This document shows, piece after piece, positions 1 through 7,659 of a DNA stretch of 28,706 bases (positions within the stretch are counted from its first letter, which is position 1; every line of letters starts with the position of its first letter). Location of the stretch: positions 1-28,706 of the forward strand of contig CAZDPU010000014.1 of assembly GCA_964507645.1 (NCBI GenBank), given 5' to 3'. The translations under genes were made by a program, and so were the position numbers. The notes beneath the pieces were generated by a model. The model was given only the letters and a program-made list of their open reading frames with translations, was not told the origin of the DNA and made no database searches. The stretch comes from UBA6624 sp964507645. Its GTDB lineage: Bacteria > UBP7 > UBA6624.

Positions 1-373
1 CAACACCTCTTACCATCTCTGAAATTCTTCTTCTTGCATCATCCCAGTCGCCTCTTTCCATCTCTCGGCCCCAGTCGCCTCTTTCCATCTCTCGGCCCCA
101 GTCGCCTCTTTCCATTTGCATTGGATTGGATAAAATTTCAAAAATCATCCCAGTCCTTTCTTTTACAAAGTCAGGAGCTTCGTTCATCCACTTTCGAAGC
201 TCTTCCCTTTGCCGATTGTCTAATCCTTGAATTTCAAACATTCCTCCTATATTCATCTCCCTTTCTCTTGGATTTTCCATTCTTTCTCTTGGATTAAAAT
301 TATTTTTTTGATCCATCCCAGGCATCATTAGCCCTAACAAGACCAAAAAACCAATCATCAATAAATTTTTCAT
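1..373 (-). CDS. Exported repeat-containing protein, partial (C-terminus beyond window)
   Basis: The minus strand is open from an ATG at 373-371 to the window edge, giving 124 complete codons. A strong GGAGG Shine-Dalgarno sequence lies six bases upstream. The protein begins MKNLLMIGFLVLLGLMMPG, a short basic start followed by a hydrophobic stretch that looks like a Sec signal peptide; I see no lipobox cysteine. The mature part is hydrophilic and rich in Arg, Glu and Met, with short near-repeats (NPRERMENPRERE). Further on comes a nine-residue tandem repeat (MERGDWGRE) that ends in a third, diverged copy. I do not recognise the family. It is probably an envelope or periplasmic protein with a charged helical body. 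It is divergent from the WD40 gene at 487, with about 113 bases between the two starts. Confidence is high that it is a gene and low on function. Confidence 0.8.
   Translation of the reverse strand, partial: MKNLLMIGFLVLLGLMMPGMDQKNNFNPRERMENPREREMNIGGMFEIQGLDNRQREELRKWMNEAPDFVKERTGMIFEILSNPMQMERGDWGREMERGDWGREMERGDWDDARRRISEMVRGV
43..115 (-). repeat. 27-bp in-frame tandem repeat, about 2.7 copies
   Basis: The 19-base block cccagtcgcctctttccat starts at 43, 70 and 97, an exact 27-bp period. Read on the minus strand, each full unit encodes MERGDWGRE, and the last copy diverges after MERGDW. The period is a multiple of three, so gain or loss of units would keep the frame. The copies are identical at the DNA level, which points to recent duplication or ongoing slippage. 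Confidence 0.9.
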
Positions 374-424
374 AACAAACCTCCAGCTTAATCTTAAGTT
401 AATCAATCGAATTGTACATAAATT

Positions 425-452
425 TTGAGTTTTAGATATTTTTACCTATAAT
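425..452 (+). promoter_or_regulatory. Probable sigma70-type promoter for the WD40 gene pair
   Basis: TTGAGT at 425-430 matches TTGACA at four of six bases. A 16-base spacer then leads to a perfect TATAAT at 447-452. Transcription would start near 459-460, about 27 bases before the ATG at 487. I see no clear Shine-Dalgarno before that ATG. A small hairpin (CTCAA, 4-nt loop, TTGAG) lies in the short leader. Confidence 0.6.
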
Positions 453-486
453 CAATGGTTCTCAATTATTTGAGCCAGTAAAAGTT

Positions 487-3042
487 ATGAAACCTTTTAA
501 ACTGGTAGAGCATTTAGCAGAAGCTGCTTCAATAGCAGTTCATCCCAATGAAAAAATTTATGCTACTGGGGGGCTGGATGACAGGGTATTGATATGGGAT
601 TATTCAACTGGATCTAGAAAAAAAGTAATCAGGGGGTTTGGGGGAATGGCTCTCTCTCTTGCTTTCCATAAGGATGGCTCTCTTTTTGTTGGAGGAAATG
701 GTTCAATACTTAGAGTTGATGTAGAAACAGGGGAAACATTAAGCAAGTTCACTGGATTGAAAGGGTTTATTTATTCAATTTGTGTTTTTTCAGATTTTTT
801 AATATCTGGAGGACAAGACGGAAGGGTTAGGTGTTGGGATCTTGATGGAGAAAAAGTTTGGGAAAAACAAATAGACATAGGCAGTGTCCATTGCTTGAAA
901 AGACTTCCAGATTCATCTCTTCTTGTTGTTGGAGAAAGACCTCATTTTCATGTTTTAGATATTCAAGGAAATTTAATTTCTGAAATTTCTGCACACAGAG
1001 ACAGCATATCAGCTCTAGCTGTTCATCCCGGAGGGAGTTTAATTGCTACGGGATCTGATGATGGTTCTGTTTCGATTTGGAAAAATGGTTCTTGGAGTGC
1101 TCTTAAACACTTCAATTGTGAAGCTCCGATTACATCTTTGGCTTTTTCTCCAAAACATTCCCTTTTGGCTGTTGGTAGAAAATATGAAAATGCTATTCTC
1201 TTAGATTGGAACAATCTAAAAGAAAATTCTTCCGATGTTTCAAGCAGTCAGGGGGTAACCTCTTTTGTCTGGTCCTCTACAGGAGGTACCCTTTTTGGGA
1301 CATTGTCAAATGGAACGGTCTTAGGCTGGGGAAAAAAGCCAAAAATTAAAGCAGAAAAGAAAGTAGCAAAGAAAAAGACTTCAAAAAAAGCCGAATTTTT
1401 GATGGAGGAACCGAAGCAAAAGAATCAGGAAAATCTTTTTGCAAAATTGAAAGAAAATAAATATTTCAAGAACAAGACGATTCTTGTTTCTTTGGCTATT
1501 GCTCTTTTTTTCATATTCTCTGCACTTTTTCAAGATCCAAACATGCCACCAAAGAAAAAGATAAGAGAGGCAAGGGTTTATATAGAGGAAGAAAGTTGGG
1601 CAAGAGCCTCTAGCTCTCTGGTTGAGTTAAGTCAGTCTTGGCCAGAAAGTGCTGATGTTTCTGATCTTTTAGCACGATATGAACAAGAGGCTTTTGAGTC
1701 CTTAAAAAGAAAAGTTGAGTCTTTAATTGATTCTGGAAATTTCAAAGATTCAATTCTGGAATTAGAAAAAATACCCAAAAATCCGAATTTAACTTGGGCT
1801 TCTTCTTTCTTGGAAAAATCCTACAAAGAAAGACTTTCTCAAATAAAGAGTGTTAATCTTTTTGATCCTTATTTTTCTGGAGGTAAAGAATTTTTGGGTG
1901 AGGCTGCTTTGATTGTTGCAAATTTAAAGATAAAAAAACCTCTTTGGGTAAGTGATGCTGAAGCTGTATTTGAAATTGAAAAAGATACTCCATTCGGAAG
2001 TGATTTCAAAGACGGCTTAAGGCGATTTTTAAATACCTCTAACGCTTCAGAAGTTAGGGATTTTTCAGCAAAGGTTTTTTATCTAGATATTGACAAAGAG
2101 GACAAGGAGGCAATTTTGGGATCTCTTTATGAGCACGCAAAAGATGACAACAATCCAGTTTTCAAAATTTCTCTTCCCCCAGACATTAAAGCGCATTCTC
2201 TTTTTCCCCAATCAGGAGATTTGATCATAGGTACAAAAGGGGGAACGAAAAGATTTTCTTTTTCTGGGAATCAAAAATTTTCTTGGGATGCAGAGCTTGA
2301 TACAGATTCGATTATAGAGGAAATGAGTTCGGATTTCTATGCATCATCTGATGGTGGCTGGATGGGGCCTGATTGGAAAAAAATAATTTCAAAAGGAAGA
2401 TATTTTGATGAGTTTGATATTGCGGATGAAAGATTTGCAGTATTTCACGAAAGAGAGACCAGGTCTCTTCAGGTGGTTGATTTGCTAGGCCCTGTCTTTT
2501 ACAAATGGGATGGCCTTGAGTCAAGGCAATTAAAACTAAGTATAAATAAGGAGGGTTTTGTTGCTGTTGGTTACAATTTTGGTCCAAATAACTCCATTGT
2601 TTCTGTATACAAACAGATGAATGGAGAGCTTGCAGGGTTGGGGTTGTCAGCAGTTGGTAATCTGACAATAAACCAGCCAATTGTAGATGTCCTGATTGCA
2701 AATTCTGGAACTCTTTTCGTGTTTGACCAAACTGGACAAGTCTGGACAGGCAATGCATCTGAAGCTTTTCCGAAAGCAACTAAGATGTTGTCCAATCCAA
2801 ATTCTATTAAATTAGGAACTTTATCAAAAGACACTAATGATAATTTTGCTTTTGCAACTGAATTTACAAATGAAATATTCATTTTTGACTCACAAGGGAA
2901 TCAGGTAAACAGGATAGAGTGGGATTCTTCTTATGGAAAAATATGGTCTCTATCATTTTTCAATATAGAAGAAAATAAAATGTTGGCAGTTGCCTCTGAA
3001 GATAATTTAGTTTTTTTGAGTTTGGAGGTTGATGATGAATAG
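487..3042 (+). CDS. WD40-repeat membrane protein with a second, extracytoplasmic propeller-like domain
   Basis: This is an 851-residue protein of unknown function. Residues 1 to about 285 form WD40-type repeats, with blade signatures such as IYATGGLDDRVLIWD, LIATGSDDGSVSIW and FLISGGQDGRVRCWD. A lysine-rich linker follows (about 290-330), then one hydrophobic helix at about 333-350 (ILVSLAIALFFIFSALF). There is no N-terminal signal peptide, and the basic residues before the helix predict N-terminus inside. The WD40 part would therefore be cytoplasmic and the rest outside the membrane. Residues about 360-460 look like helical repeats (TPR-like, not proven), and about 560-851 is beta-rich with irregular propeller-like blades. 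The stop overlaps the next gene by eight bases, so the two are very likely co-translated. Possible roles are a scaffold or a sensor that links cytoplasm and periplasm. Confidence is high on architecture and low on role. Confidence 0.85.
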   Translation: MKPFKLVEHLAEAASIAVHPNEKIYATGGLDDRVLIWDYSTGSRKKVIRGFGGMALSLAFHKDGSLFVGGNGSILRVDVETGETLSKFTGLKGFIYSICVFSDFLISGGQDGRVRCWDLDGEKVWEKQIDIGSVHCLKRLPDSSLLVVGERPHFHVLDIQGNLISEISAHRDSISALAVHPGGSLIATGSDDGSVSIWKNGSWSALKHFNCEAPITSLAFSPKHSLLAVGRKYENAILLDWNNLKENSSDVSSSQGVTSFVWSSTGGTLFGTLSNGTVLGWGKKPKIKAEKKVAKKKTSKKAEFLMEEPKQKNQENLFAKLKENKYFKNKTILVSLAIALFFIFSALFQDPNMPPKKKIREARVYIEEESWARASSSLVELSQSWPESADVSDLLARYEQEAFESLKRKVESLIDSGNFKDSILELEKIPKNPNLTWASSFLEKSYKERLSQIKSVNLFDPYFSGGKEFLGEAALIVANLKIKKPLWVSDAEAVFEIEKDTPFGSDFKDGLRRFLNTSNASEVRDFSAKVFYLDIDKEDKEAILGSLYEHAKDDNNPVFKISLPPDIKAHSLFPQSGDLIIGTKGGTKRFSFSGNQKFSWDAELDTDSIIEEMSSDFYASSDGGWMGPDWKKIISKGRYFDEFDIADERFAVFHERETRSLQVVDLLGPVFYKWDGLESRQLKLSINKEGFVAVGYNFGPNNSIVSVYKQMNGELAGLGLSAVGNLTINQPIVDVLIANSGTLFVFDQTGQVWTGNASEAFPKATKMLSNPNSIKLGTLSKDTNDNFAFATEFTNEIFIFDSQGNQVNRIEWDSSYGKIWSLSFFNIEENKMLAVASEDNLVFLSLEVDDE

Positions 3043-4396
3043 TCAAGACAGAGCTCCTTGCCCTTATTGTGGGGAGATGATTGTTCCAGGGGCTTATAAG
3101 TGTCGTTTTTGTAATTCATGGTTGATTGAAGGAGGAAAGGATGCTGTCGATAAGGCAATGTGGGCTGATCAGGAAAAGAAAAAATGTGAAGATTTATTAA
3201 AAAAGGGTAGTTGGGATGATTGCTACGATCATGTTTCCAAAATTGTAAACAAGGCGCCTTCGGTTCAATGGGCACAAGAAATTTTATCAAAATTAAAAAA
3301 TCAAAAAATCAAAGAATTGTTAGGCTTTGCCCAAAAGTGCAAAGATTCAAACCCTGACAAGGCAAAAGAAATAGCTTTGGAGATTTTGGTTATTGATGAT
3401 GGCAACAAGTGGGCAAAAGAATATCTGAAAGAAGCTTCTCTGAAGGAAAGAGAAGGGAAAAAAAGAATATATAAAAAAAATGCTGCAAAAGAATTTTCAA
3501 ACAAAAGGTATTCTCATGCAATTGCCTTATGCAAGCAGGCTCTTTCAGACGGGGTTGGTGAAGGCTGGACAAAAAGTATGCTTATGGATATTGGCGAGTC
3601 AATGAAAGCTTCATGCGATTATTCCGGGATAACTGCAATCACTTCATTTTCCAATTCATGGTTTGCTGGCATGACCAATGGGGAAGTTGTATCTTTTAAT
3701 ATAGAAGCTGAAAATATTGTTGAGGCAGGTGTTTTGAAGTTTCACAAAAAGAAAATTGTCTCATTAGCCTCTGACAAAGATTTTTTATTTGCTGTTTCTT
3801 CAGATGGTTTTGTTTCGAAATGGGATAAAAAGTTGAAATTGGTATCCAGTTGGGAAATTCAAGGTACCCCATGCTCGATTTCACTTAAAGGAGAAAAGCT
3901 TTTAATAGGGACTCTTGAAGGATTTGTTTTCATTGTGGACAACTCATCTTTGCTTAAAGTTTTTGAAGGGGAAAATGGATTGAGTAGTGTCTGTTTTGGT
4001 GAAAAGGGCATTTATTTCGTGGATCTTTTTGGGGGTCTTTCTATCTTGAATGACAAGAAGAAAAAAGATGGTTTGAAAAGTTCTAAAAAAATAAAAGATT
4101 TCTCTTTTTCTGCTATAAGTTCTGGAAAATCTGCCTTTTCTACCGCTGACGGATATGTTTATTTTGAAAAAGACGAATGGAAAGGAGTTTCTCTTCAGGG
4201 CTCTGTGCTTTCTATTTGCAATCTTGGTAAAAACTGTCTTGTTTCTGGTCATTTTGGCCTCAAGGTAATAGGGGAAAATGATCATGATCTTGGTTCAAGA
4301 TCAACACTTCTTCTGGCTTCAGATGGGAAAGATTTTCTTTCCTACAAGGGAGACAATTCCTTAGAGCTCTGGTCTGCCATTCGATGGGTTGACTAA
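3035..4396 (+). CDS. Zinc-ribbon / helical-repeat / propeller protein
   Basis: The frame allows TTG at 3029, ATG at 3032 or ATG at 3035. GGAGG at 3024-3028 is best spaced (six bases) for ATG 3035, giving about 453 residues. The N-terminus holds a four-cysteine zinc ribbon, CPYCGE followed by CRFC (about residues 8-29). Residues about 40-190 are charged helices with paired TPR-like motifs such as AKEFSNKRYSHAIALCKQAL. The remainder is beta-rich with repeated blades like LFAVSSDGFVSKWD and resembles a WD40 or PQQ-type propeller. It has no signal peptide or membrane helix, so it should be cytoplasmic. It overlaps the upstream WD40 membrane protein and repeats its helical-plus-propeller layout, so the two proteins probably act together. 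The 3' end overlaps the convergent btuF-like gene by 36 bases. Function is unknown. Confidence 0.85.
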   Translation: MNSQDRAPCPYCGEMIVPGAYKCRFCNSWLIEGGKDAVDKAMWADQEKKKCEDLLKKGSWDDCYDHVSKIVNKAPSVQWAQEILSKLKNQKIKELLGFAQKCKDSNPDKAKEIALEILVIDDGNKWAKEYLKEASLKEREGKKRIYKKNAAKEFSNKRYSHAIALCKQALSDGVGEGWTKSMLMDIGESMKASCDYSGITAITSFSNSWFAGMTNGEVVSFNIEAENIVEAGVLKFHKKKIVSLASDKDFLFAVSSDGFVSKWDKKLKLVSSWEIQGTPCSISLKGEKLLIGTLEGFVFIVDNSSLLKVFEGENGLSSVCFGEKGIYFVDLFGGLSILNDKKKKDGLKSSKKIKDFSFSAISSGKSAFSTADGYVYFEKDEWKGVSLQGSVLSICNLGKNCLVSGHFGLKVIGENDHDLGSRSTLLLASDGKDFLSYKGDNSLELWSAIRWVD

Positions 4397-5332
4397 AGCC
4401 TCTATTTCTTTTTCAGACTCAGGATAAAGCTCTATCGCAAAAATTTTTAGTGTTTTTATCATGTTGGGCCCAGGGATTGTTAGATTTTCATCTTCGAAAA
4501 GTTTAAATGATTTTTTCTCGATGGCTTTCATTGTTTTCATTTTTAAATAAGGATAGAAATAACTGTCTTTTTCACAGCATAAATCCTGACCTTTTTCCCT
4601 TGTTCCAAATTCCCATATTTCATCTGGATCAATTTTTAACAAACTTTCAGGCGTTAGATTTGGCCAATAAGGATTTATTGAGCCTTCCTTCTCTTTAATT
4701 GCATTTTCTACTCCAAGTATTTCTATCAATTCTGAAATAAAAGTATTTTTGCTTGCAGAGAGCATGTTGGTTGTTTCTCCAGGTTTTCTGGAGATAATTA
4801 TTAGTATTTTTTTCTTTTCAGGGCATTTGTTTAAATTGCATCCAATTTTCAATGATGCCATTTCTTTTAATGATTCAATAAGCATTTTTGTTTCATGGGT
4901 AGTTTTTTCTGCTATTTTTTCTCTTTCGAACTCTTTCGCTAAAACATCAAGAGTATAAAAATAGTCTTCCAGATTTTCTGCACTATTTAGAATCCATTTT
5001 GATTTTAGGAAACTTAGTTTTTCTTTCATCCTTGAGTGGCTCTTTAATCCAATAATATGAGTTGGATTAATCTCTGTGATGAGTTCGTAGTTTGGATCAA
5101 GAAGGCCTCCAATTTTCAGGATATCTTCTTCTGTTTTTGAAAACTTATCTGTGGCAACTATGTATTCATTAAGGTTTAGTTTTTCCAGTATTGTTGTTGT
5201 TGAGGGGGCTAAGGATATTATTCTCCATCTCTTACCAAGATCACCTGTTTTGGCTGTTGTTTTTTCTACATCGCTATAGCATGACGAAAAGGCTAAAAGA
5301 ATACATGTGCATAACTTCCACAAATGTTTCAT
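4361..5332 (-). CDS. btuF: BtuF-like cobalamin-type ABC substrate-binding lipoprotein
   Basis: This 323-residue protein belongs to the periplasmic-binding-protein family that includes BtuF and the FecB/FhuD types. It shows the usual N-terminal strand IISLAPSTTTILEKL, then GGLLDPNYELITEINPTHII, and later a second-lobe segment KKKILIIISRKPGETTNML. The N-terminus (MKHLWKLCTCILLAFSSC) is a lipoprotein signal with the acceptor at Cys18; Phe at -3 makes the lipobox slightly atypical. It starts 10 bases after the stop of the riboswitch-controlled propeller gene, so it is second in that operon. That context is the main reason to prefer cobalamin over iron-siderophore as ligand. No permease (BtuC) or ATPase (BtuD) gene is in the window. 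No Shine-Dalgarno is visible before the ATG, so coupling to the upstream gene is likely. Confidence 0.75.
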   Translation of the reverse strand: MKHLWKLCTCILLAFSSCYSDVEKTTAKTGDLGKRWRIISLAPSTTTILEKLNLNEYIVATDKFSKTEEDILKIGGLLDPNYELITEINPTHIIGLKSHSRMKEKLSFLKSKWILNSAENLEDYFYTLDVLAKEFEREKIAEKTTHETKMLIESLKEMASLKIGCNLNKCPEKKKILIIISRKPGETTNMLSASKNTFISELIEILGVENAIKEKEGSINPYWPNLTPESLLKIDPDEIWEFGTREKGQDLCCEKDSYFYPYLKMKTMKAIEKKSFKLFEDENLTIPGPNMIKTLKIFAIELYPESEKEIEALVNPSNGRPEL

Positions 5333-5342
5333 TTTTTAAGAA

Positions 5343-6482
5343 TTAGTGACCACCACCACCAAACATCGGGTCTCCTAGCCAGAAAAGAAGTTGGGCTGCA
5401 TCTGTCGAAGATCTCACTATCTTTTCGTCAGTACAAAAAAGACCACAATCTGATATTGAATAAAGGCCTTCTTCTCCAACCATCCAGAGTATTTCATTTT
5501 TAAATGCTATTCTGTTGTGCCAAAGCGTATTTTTCTCATGGACTATTTGTACTATAGTTTCTGAAAGGTCTATTTTAGAAATCCATGTGTGACCCCAGGA
5601 TGGAGATGTTACTGTTACAAAAATATTATTATTGTCTTTTACCGTTAAGCCTCCTATATCGCCACCAAAAAAAGATTCAGCAATAATGTCTTCTATCGAA
5701 TGGTCGAGATAAGACATTCTGATTATTGAGCCATCATTTCCACCCTCATAGTTGTTAACACATGAAAAGTACAAATGGGTCCCTTCAGGGTTTTCTGCTG
5801 CATCTACTGGATTAAAGCAGTTTGTCAGGGTTATAACTTCAGAAATGATATTTGATTCTGTTTCAATTACAGCTATCTTTCCTTCGGTTACAGGGCTCCA
5901 TGAAGAAGAGGTGTCTAAACACTGCATTGAAACATATACTTTCCCATTTTTCATAAATAGTTGATCCATTTCGGTGTTTCCATCACCTGAAGCGCATTGA
6001 GAGAGATCTTCGTTGGCAGAAAGGTTGATTTGAGTTTTTATTTCTCCAGTTTTTGAATTCAGGACTAAAAGATTTTCATTTTCATATTGAGCAACATAAA
6101 GATCATTTCCATGAAGCCAGACATCATGAGGATTTGGATTGTTTTCAAGAATCCATCTAGACAATATTGTGGGGTGTCCCATATTGTTAAAAGAAATCTT
6201 TGAAACCGAATTGTTAGATCTGTCCAAGAACCAGGCTTCATCCTTGTTGAAAGATCTTGCTACTGTGTCTGCGCTAAAAATGTCGTTGATGTCAATATGT
6301 TCAATACTTTCTACCCAGTCTCCATTTTCAGTACGTATATGAAAGTTTGATTCGTTTGAAACCCAATCGTTTGTTAAGAGAACAAAGTCGGCATTGTTCT
6401 GGATGATTAAATTTTCTGGAGTGTTTTCAGAACACGAAACAAAAAGAATGAGTAGAAGTTTTAGTTTAAGTATTTTTTTCAA
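5343..6482 (-). CDS. Riboswitch-controlled beta-propeller lipoprotein (possible BtuG-like B12 binder)
   Basis: This is a 379-residue protein. The start is a TTG at 6482-6480 with GGGAGG (6495-6490) seven bases upstream; no ATG is better placed. The N-terminus MKKILKLKLLLILFVSC is a clean lipoprotein signal with lipobox VSC and Cys17 as acceptor. The mature part is made of repeated four-strand blades of the YncE/YVTN kind, for example HDVWLHGNDLYVAQYENEN and IFVTVTSPSWGHTWISKID. It has several cysteines (CASGDG, SMQCLD, LTNCF, SDCGLFC) and ends in a glycine-rich GGGGH. A cobalamin riboswitch lies directly upstream and a BtuF-like gene directly downstream. Bacteroidetes BtuG is a surface propeller lipoprotein that binds B12; a similar role here is an inference from fold and context, not from recognised sequence identity. 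Confidence 0.75.
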   Translation of the reverse strand: MKKILKLKLLLILFVSCSENTPENLIIQNNADFVLLTNDWVSNESNFHIRTENGDWVESIEHIDINDIFSADTVARSFNKDEAWFLDRSNNSVSKISFNNMGHPTILSRWILENNPNPHDVWLHGNDLYVAQYENENLLVLNSKTGEIKTQINLSANEDLSQCASGDGNTEMDQLFMKNGKVYVSMQCLDTSSSWSPVTEGKIAVIETESNIISEVITLTNCFNPVDAAENPEGTHLYFSCVNNYEGGNDGSIIRMSYLDHSIEDIIAESFFGGDIGGLTVKDNNNIFVTVTSPSWGHTWISKIDLSETIVQIVHEKNTLWHNRIAFKNEILWMVGEEGLYSISDCGLFCTDEKIVRSSTDAAQLLFWLGDPMFGGGGH

Positions 6483-6502
6483 AATTTTACCTCCCGTAAT
6501 TT

Positions 6503-6668
6503 ACATCAGGCAGGTCTCCCGACTTCTGGCTTATTCATGATTTTGCCTTCCCGTTTCAACAGTGACAAAACCAAAGTTACTTATGCCAGTAACGGTGGCG
6601 GGGGCCGTAATTGATTTTCACAATTTTCCCTTATTAAGGCATAACTCTCTGGAGTTAAAACCACCCAA
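6503..6668 (-). promoter_or_regulatory. Cobalamin (B12) riboswitch
   Basis: The minus strand carries the conserved cobalamin-aptamer blocks in the right order: GGTGGTTTTAA, TTAATAAGGGAA, GTGAAAATCA, ACGGCCCCCGCCACCGT, GTCACTG (B12 box, usually GCCACTG), CGGGAAGGC and finally AGAAGTCGGGAGACCTGCC. The last block ends about eight bases before the GGGAGG ribosome site of the lipoprotein gene. That spacing leaves no room for a separate terminator and suggests control of translation initiation. The aptamer most resembles the adenosylcobalamin class. B12 binding would be expected to shut off the two-gene uptake operon downstream. Exact boundaries are approximate. Confidence 0.93.
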
Positions 6669-6675
6669 TGTCACT

Positions 6676-6684
6676 AGTATAACA
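6676..6684 (-). promoter_or_regulatory. Extended -10 promoter driving the cobalamin riboswitch transcript
   Basis: On the minus strand the sequence TGTTATACT gives an extended -10 element (TGn plus TATACT). Initiation would fall near 6669-6670, right at the 5' edge of the riboswitch. No good -35 hexamer is visible, which is usual for extended -10 promoters. The plus-strand tRNA at 6721 must use a separate promoter in the same 50-base gap; TATGAT at about 6700 is a candidate. Confidence 0.45.
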
Positions 6685-6720
6685 TTTCAAATTTGGATTA
6701 TGATAGGATACTCAGATCGT

Positions 6721-6793
<73 letters not shown>

Positions 6794-6806
6794 CGCTGAG
6801 GTTTAC

Positions 6807-6880
6807 GGGGGGATAGCTCAGCTGGATAGAGCGCCTGTCTTACAAACAGGAGGTCGGGGGTTCAAGTCCCTCTCTCCCCA
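6807..6880 (+). tRNA. tRNA-Val (UAC)
   Basis: This is a 74-nt cloverleaf. The acceptor GGGGGGA pairs with TCTCCCC (one G-U), the D-arm is GCTC/GAGC and the anticodon stem CCTGT/ACAGG carries loop CTTACAA, with anticodon TAC at 6841-6843. The discriminator is A, and the next three bases are CCA (6881-6883), either encoded or by chance. It lies 13 bases after the previous tRNA. The following protein gene starts 23 bases after it, so its 3' processing would form that mRNA's 5' end if they share a transcript. Confidence 0.95.
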
Positions 6881-6903
6881 CCATTAAAAAGGAGTGTTTA
6901 TTT

Positions 6904-7659
6904 ATGTATAGTTTAGATTTTGGTCTTAATGAAAAAGATTTGAAAGTTCTCAAGGATATTCAGGAAAAGACATTGGAAATTCAATCTCTTGAAGAAGATA
7001 AAGAAAAAAAGGCTGGTGAGTTTAGATTGGCTCAGAGAAGAAAGTCTGCAAGAGATGAGGAGCAAAGGCTCAAGAGGAGGGAGGAAGTTTACAACAGGGT
7101 TAAAAAAGAATCAATGGAGTCAGAAGCAGAATTGCAATCTATAGTTCAGGATATTGAAAAATTAGAAAGCATGAGTTCGGAAGACATTTCTCACAGGGTC
7201 GCACAAGAGCTGACTGAAAAATTAATTGAAAAAAGAGAAGAGAAGGATGACAAAGAAAAGGATTTTGCAGGAAGAGCTATTCAAATTGAAAATTTAGAAA
7301 AATCAATAAGAGACAATAGAGAAAGGCTAGAAAATATAGAGGAAGCCGTTGCGAATAGGGAAAAAGAATTTACTCAGATAGTTGAACAAAAAGATGAAAA
7401 TATTGAAAAGATAAATAAAGATATTGAAAAATCTTGTTCAACCCTGGATGAAAAAATTGTAGCTAGGTTTATAGACTTGGCAAAAAGATCTAAAGGTTTA
7501 GTTTTGACTGAGATAGTCAAAAGCAAAAATTTTGAGAAAGGTGTTGTTTTTTTGTGTGATGCATGCAACTCTGCTCTACCGACTTTATGTCTTGAAGAGC
7601 TTGCAGCATCTGAATCTATTTGCATATGTCCTAATTGTGGAAGATGGATAGCTAATTGA
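6904..7659 (+). CDS. Coiled-coil protein with C-terminal C4 zinc ribbon (zf-RING_7 type)
   Basis: This is a 251-residue protein. The ATG at 6904 has GGAG nine bases upstream. Residues about 8-190 are almost entirely long charged helices, rich in Glu, Lys and Arg with heptad spacing, forming an antiparallel coiled coil. The last 40 residues hold the zinc ribbon: CDACNSALPT, then CICPNCGRWI. This layout and length match the bacterial family with a zf-RING_7 (C4-type zinc ribbon) domain, which includes chlamydial CT398. The molecular role is unclear in most bacteria. The TGA stop overlaps the TTG start of cysS (TTGA), so the two are probably translationally coupled. Its place between a tRNA and cysS hints at a role near translation, but that is only context. 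Confidence 0.85.
   Translation: MYSLDFGLNEKDLKVLKDIQEKTLEIQSLEEDKEKKAGEFRLAQRRKSARDEEQRLKRREEVYNRVKKESMESEAELQSIVQDIEKLESMSSEDISHRVAQELTEKLIEKREEKDDKEKDFAGRAIQIENLEKSIRDNRERLENIEEAVANREKEFTQIVEQKDENIEKINKDIEKSCSTLDEKIVARFIDLAKRSKGLVLTEIVKSKNFEKGVVFLCDACNSALPTLCLEELAASESICICPNCGRWIAN

Noticed and set aside
43..115. Short direct repeats resembling the start of a CRISPR array
   Set aside because: The copies are contiguous with a 27-bp period and no spacers, and they lie in frame inside a coding region with a good ribosome site.
34..297. Plus-strand open frame of 87 codons rich in Phe, Leu, Pro and Ser
   Set aside because: It is the complement of the minus-strand exported protein, which has a signal peptide and a Shine-Dalgarno; the plus-strand product has low complexity and no ribosome site.
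2312..2882. Two overlapping minus-strand frames inside the WD40 membrane protein gene
   Set aside because: The plus-strand frame is continuous for 851 codons with recognisable domains, and the opposite frames show no domain, signal or ribosome site.
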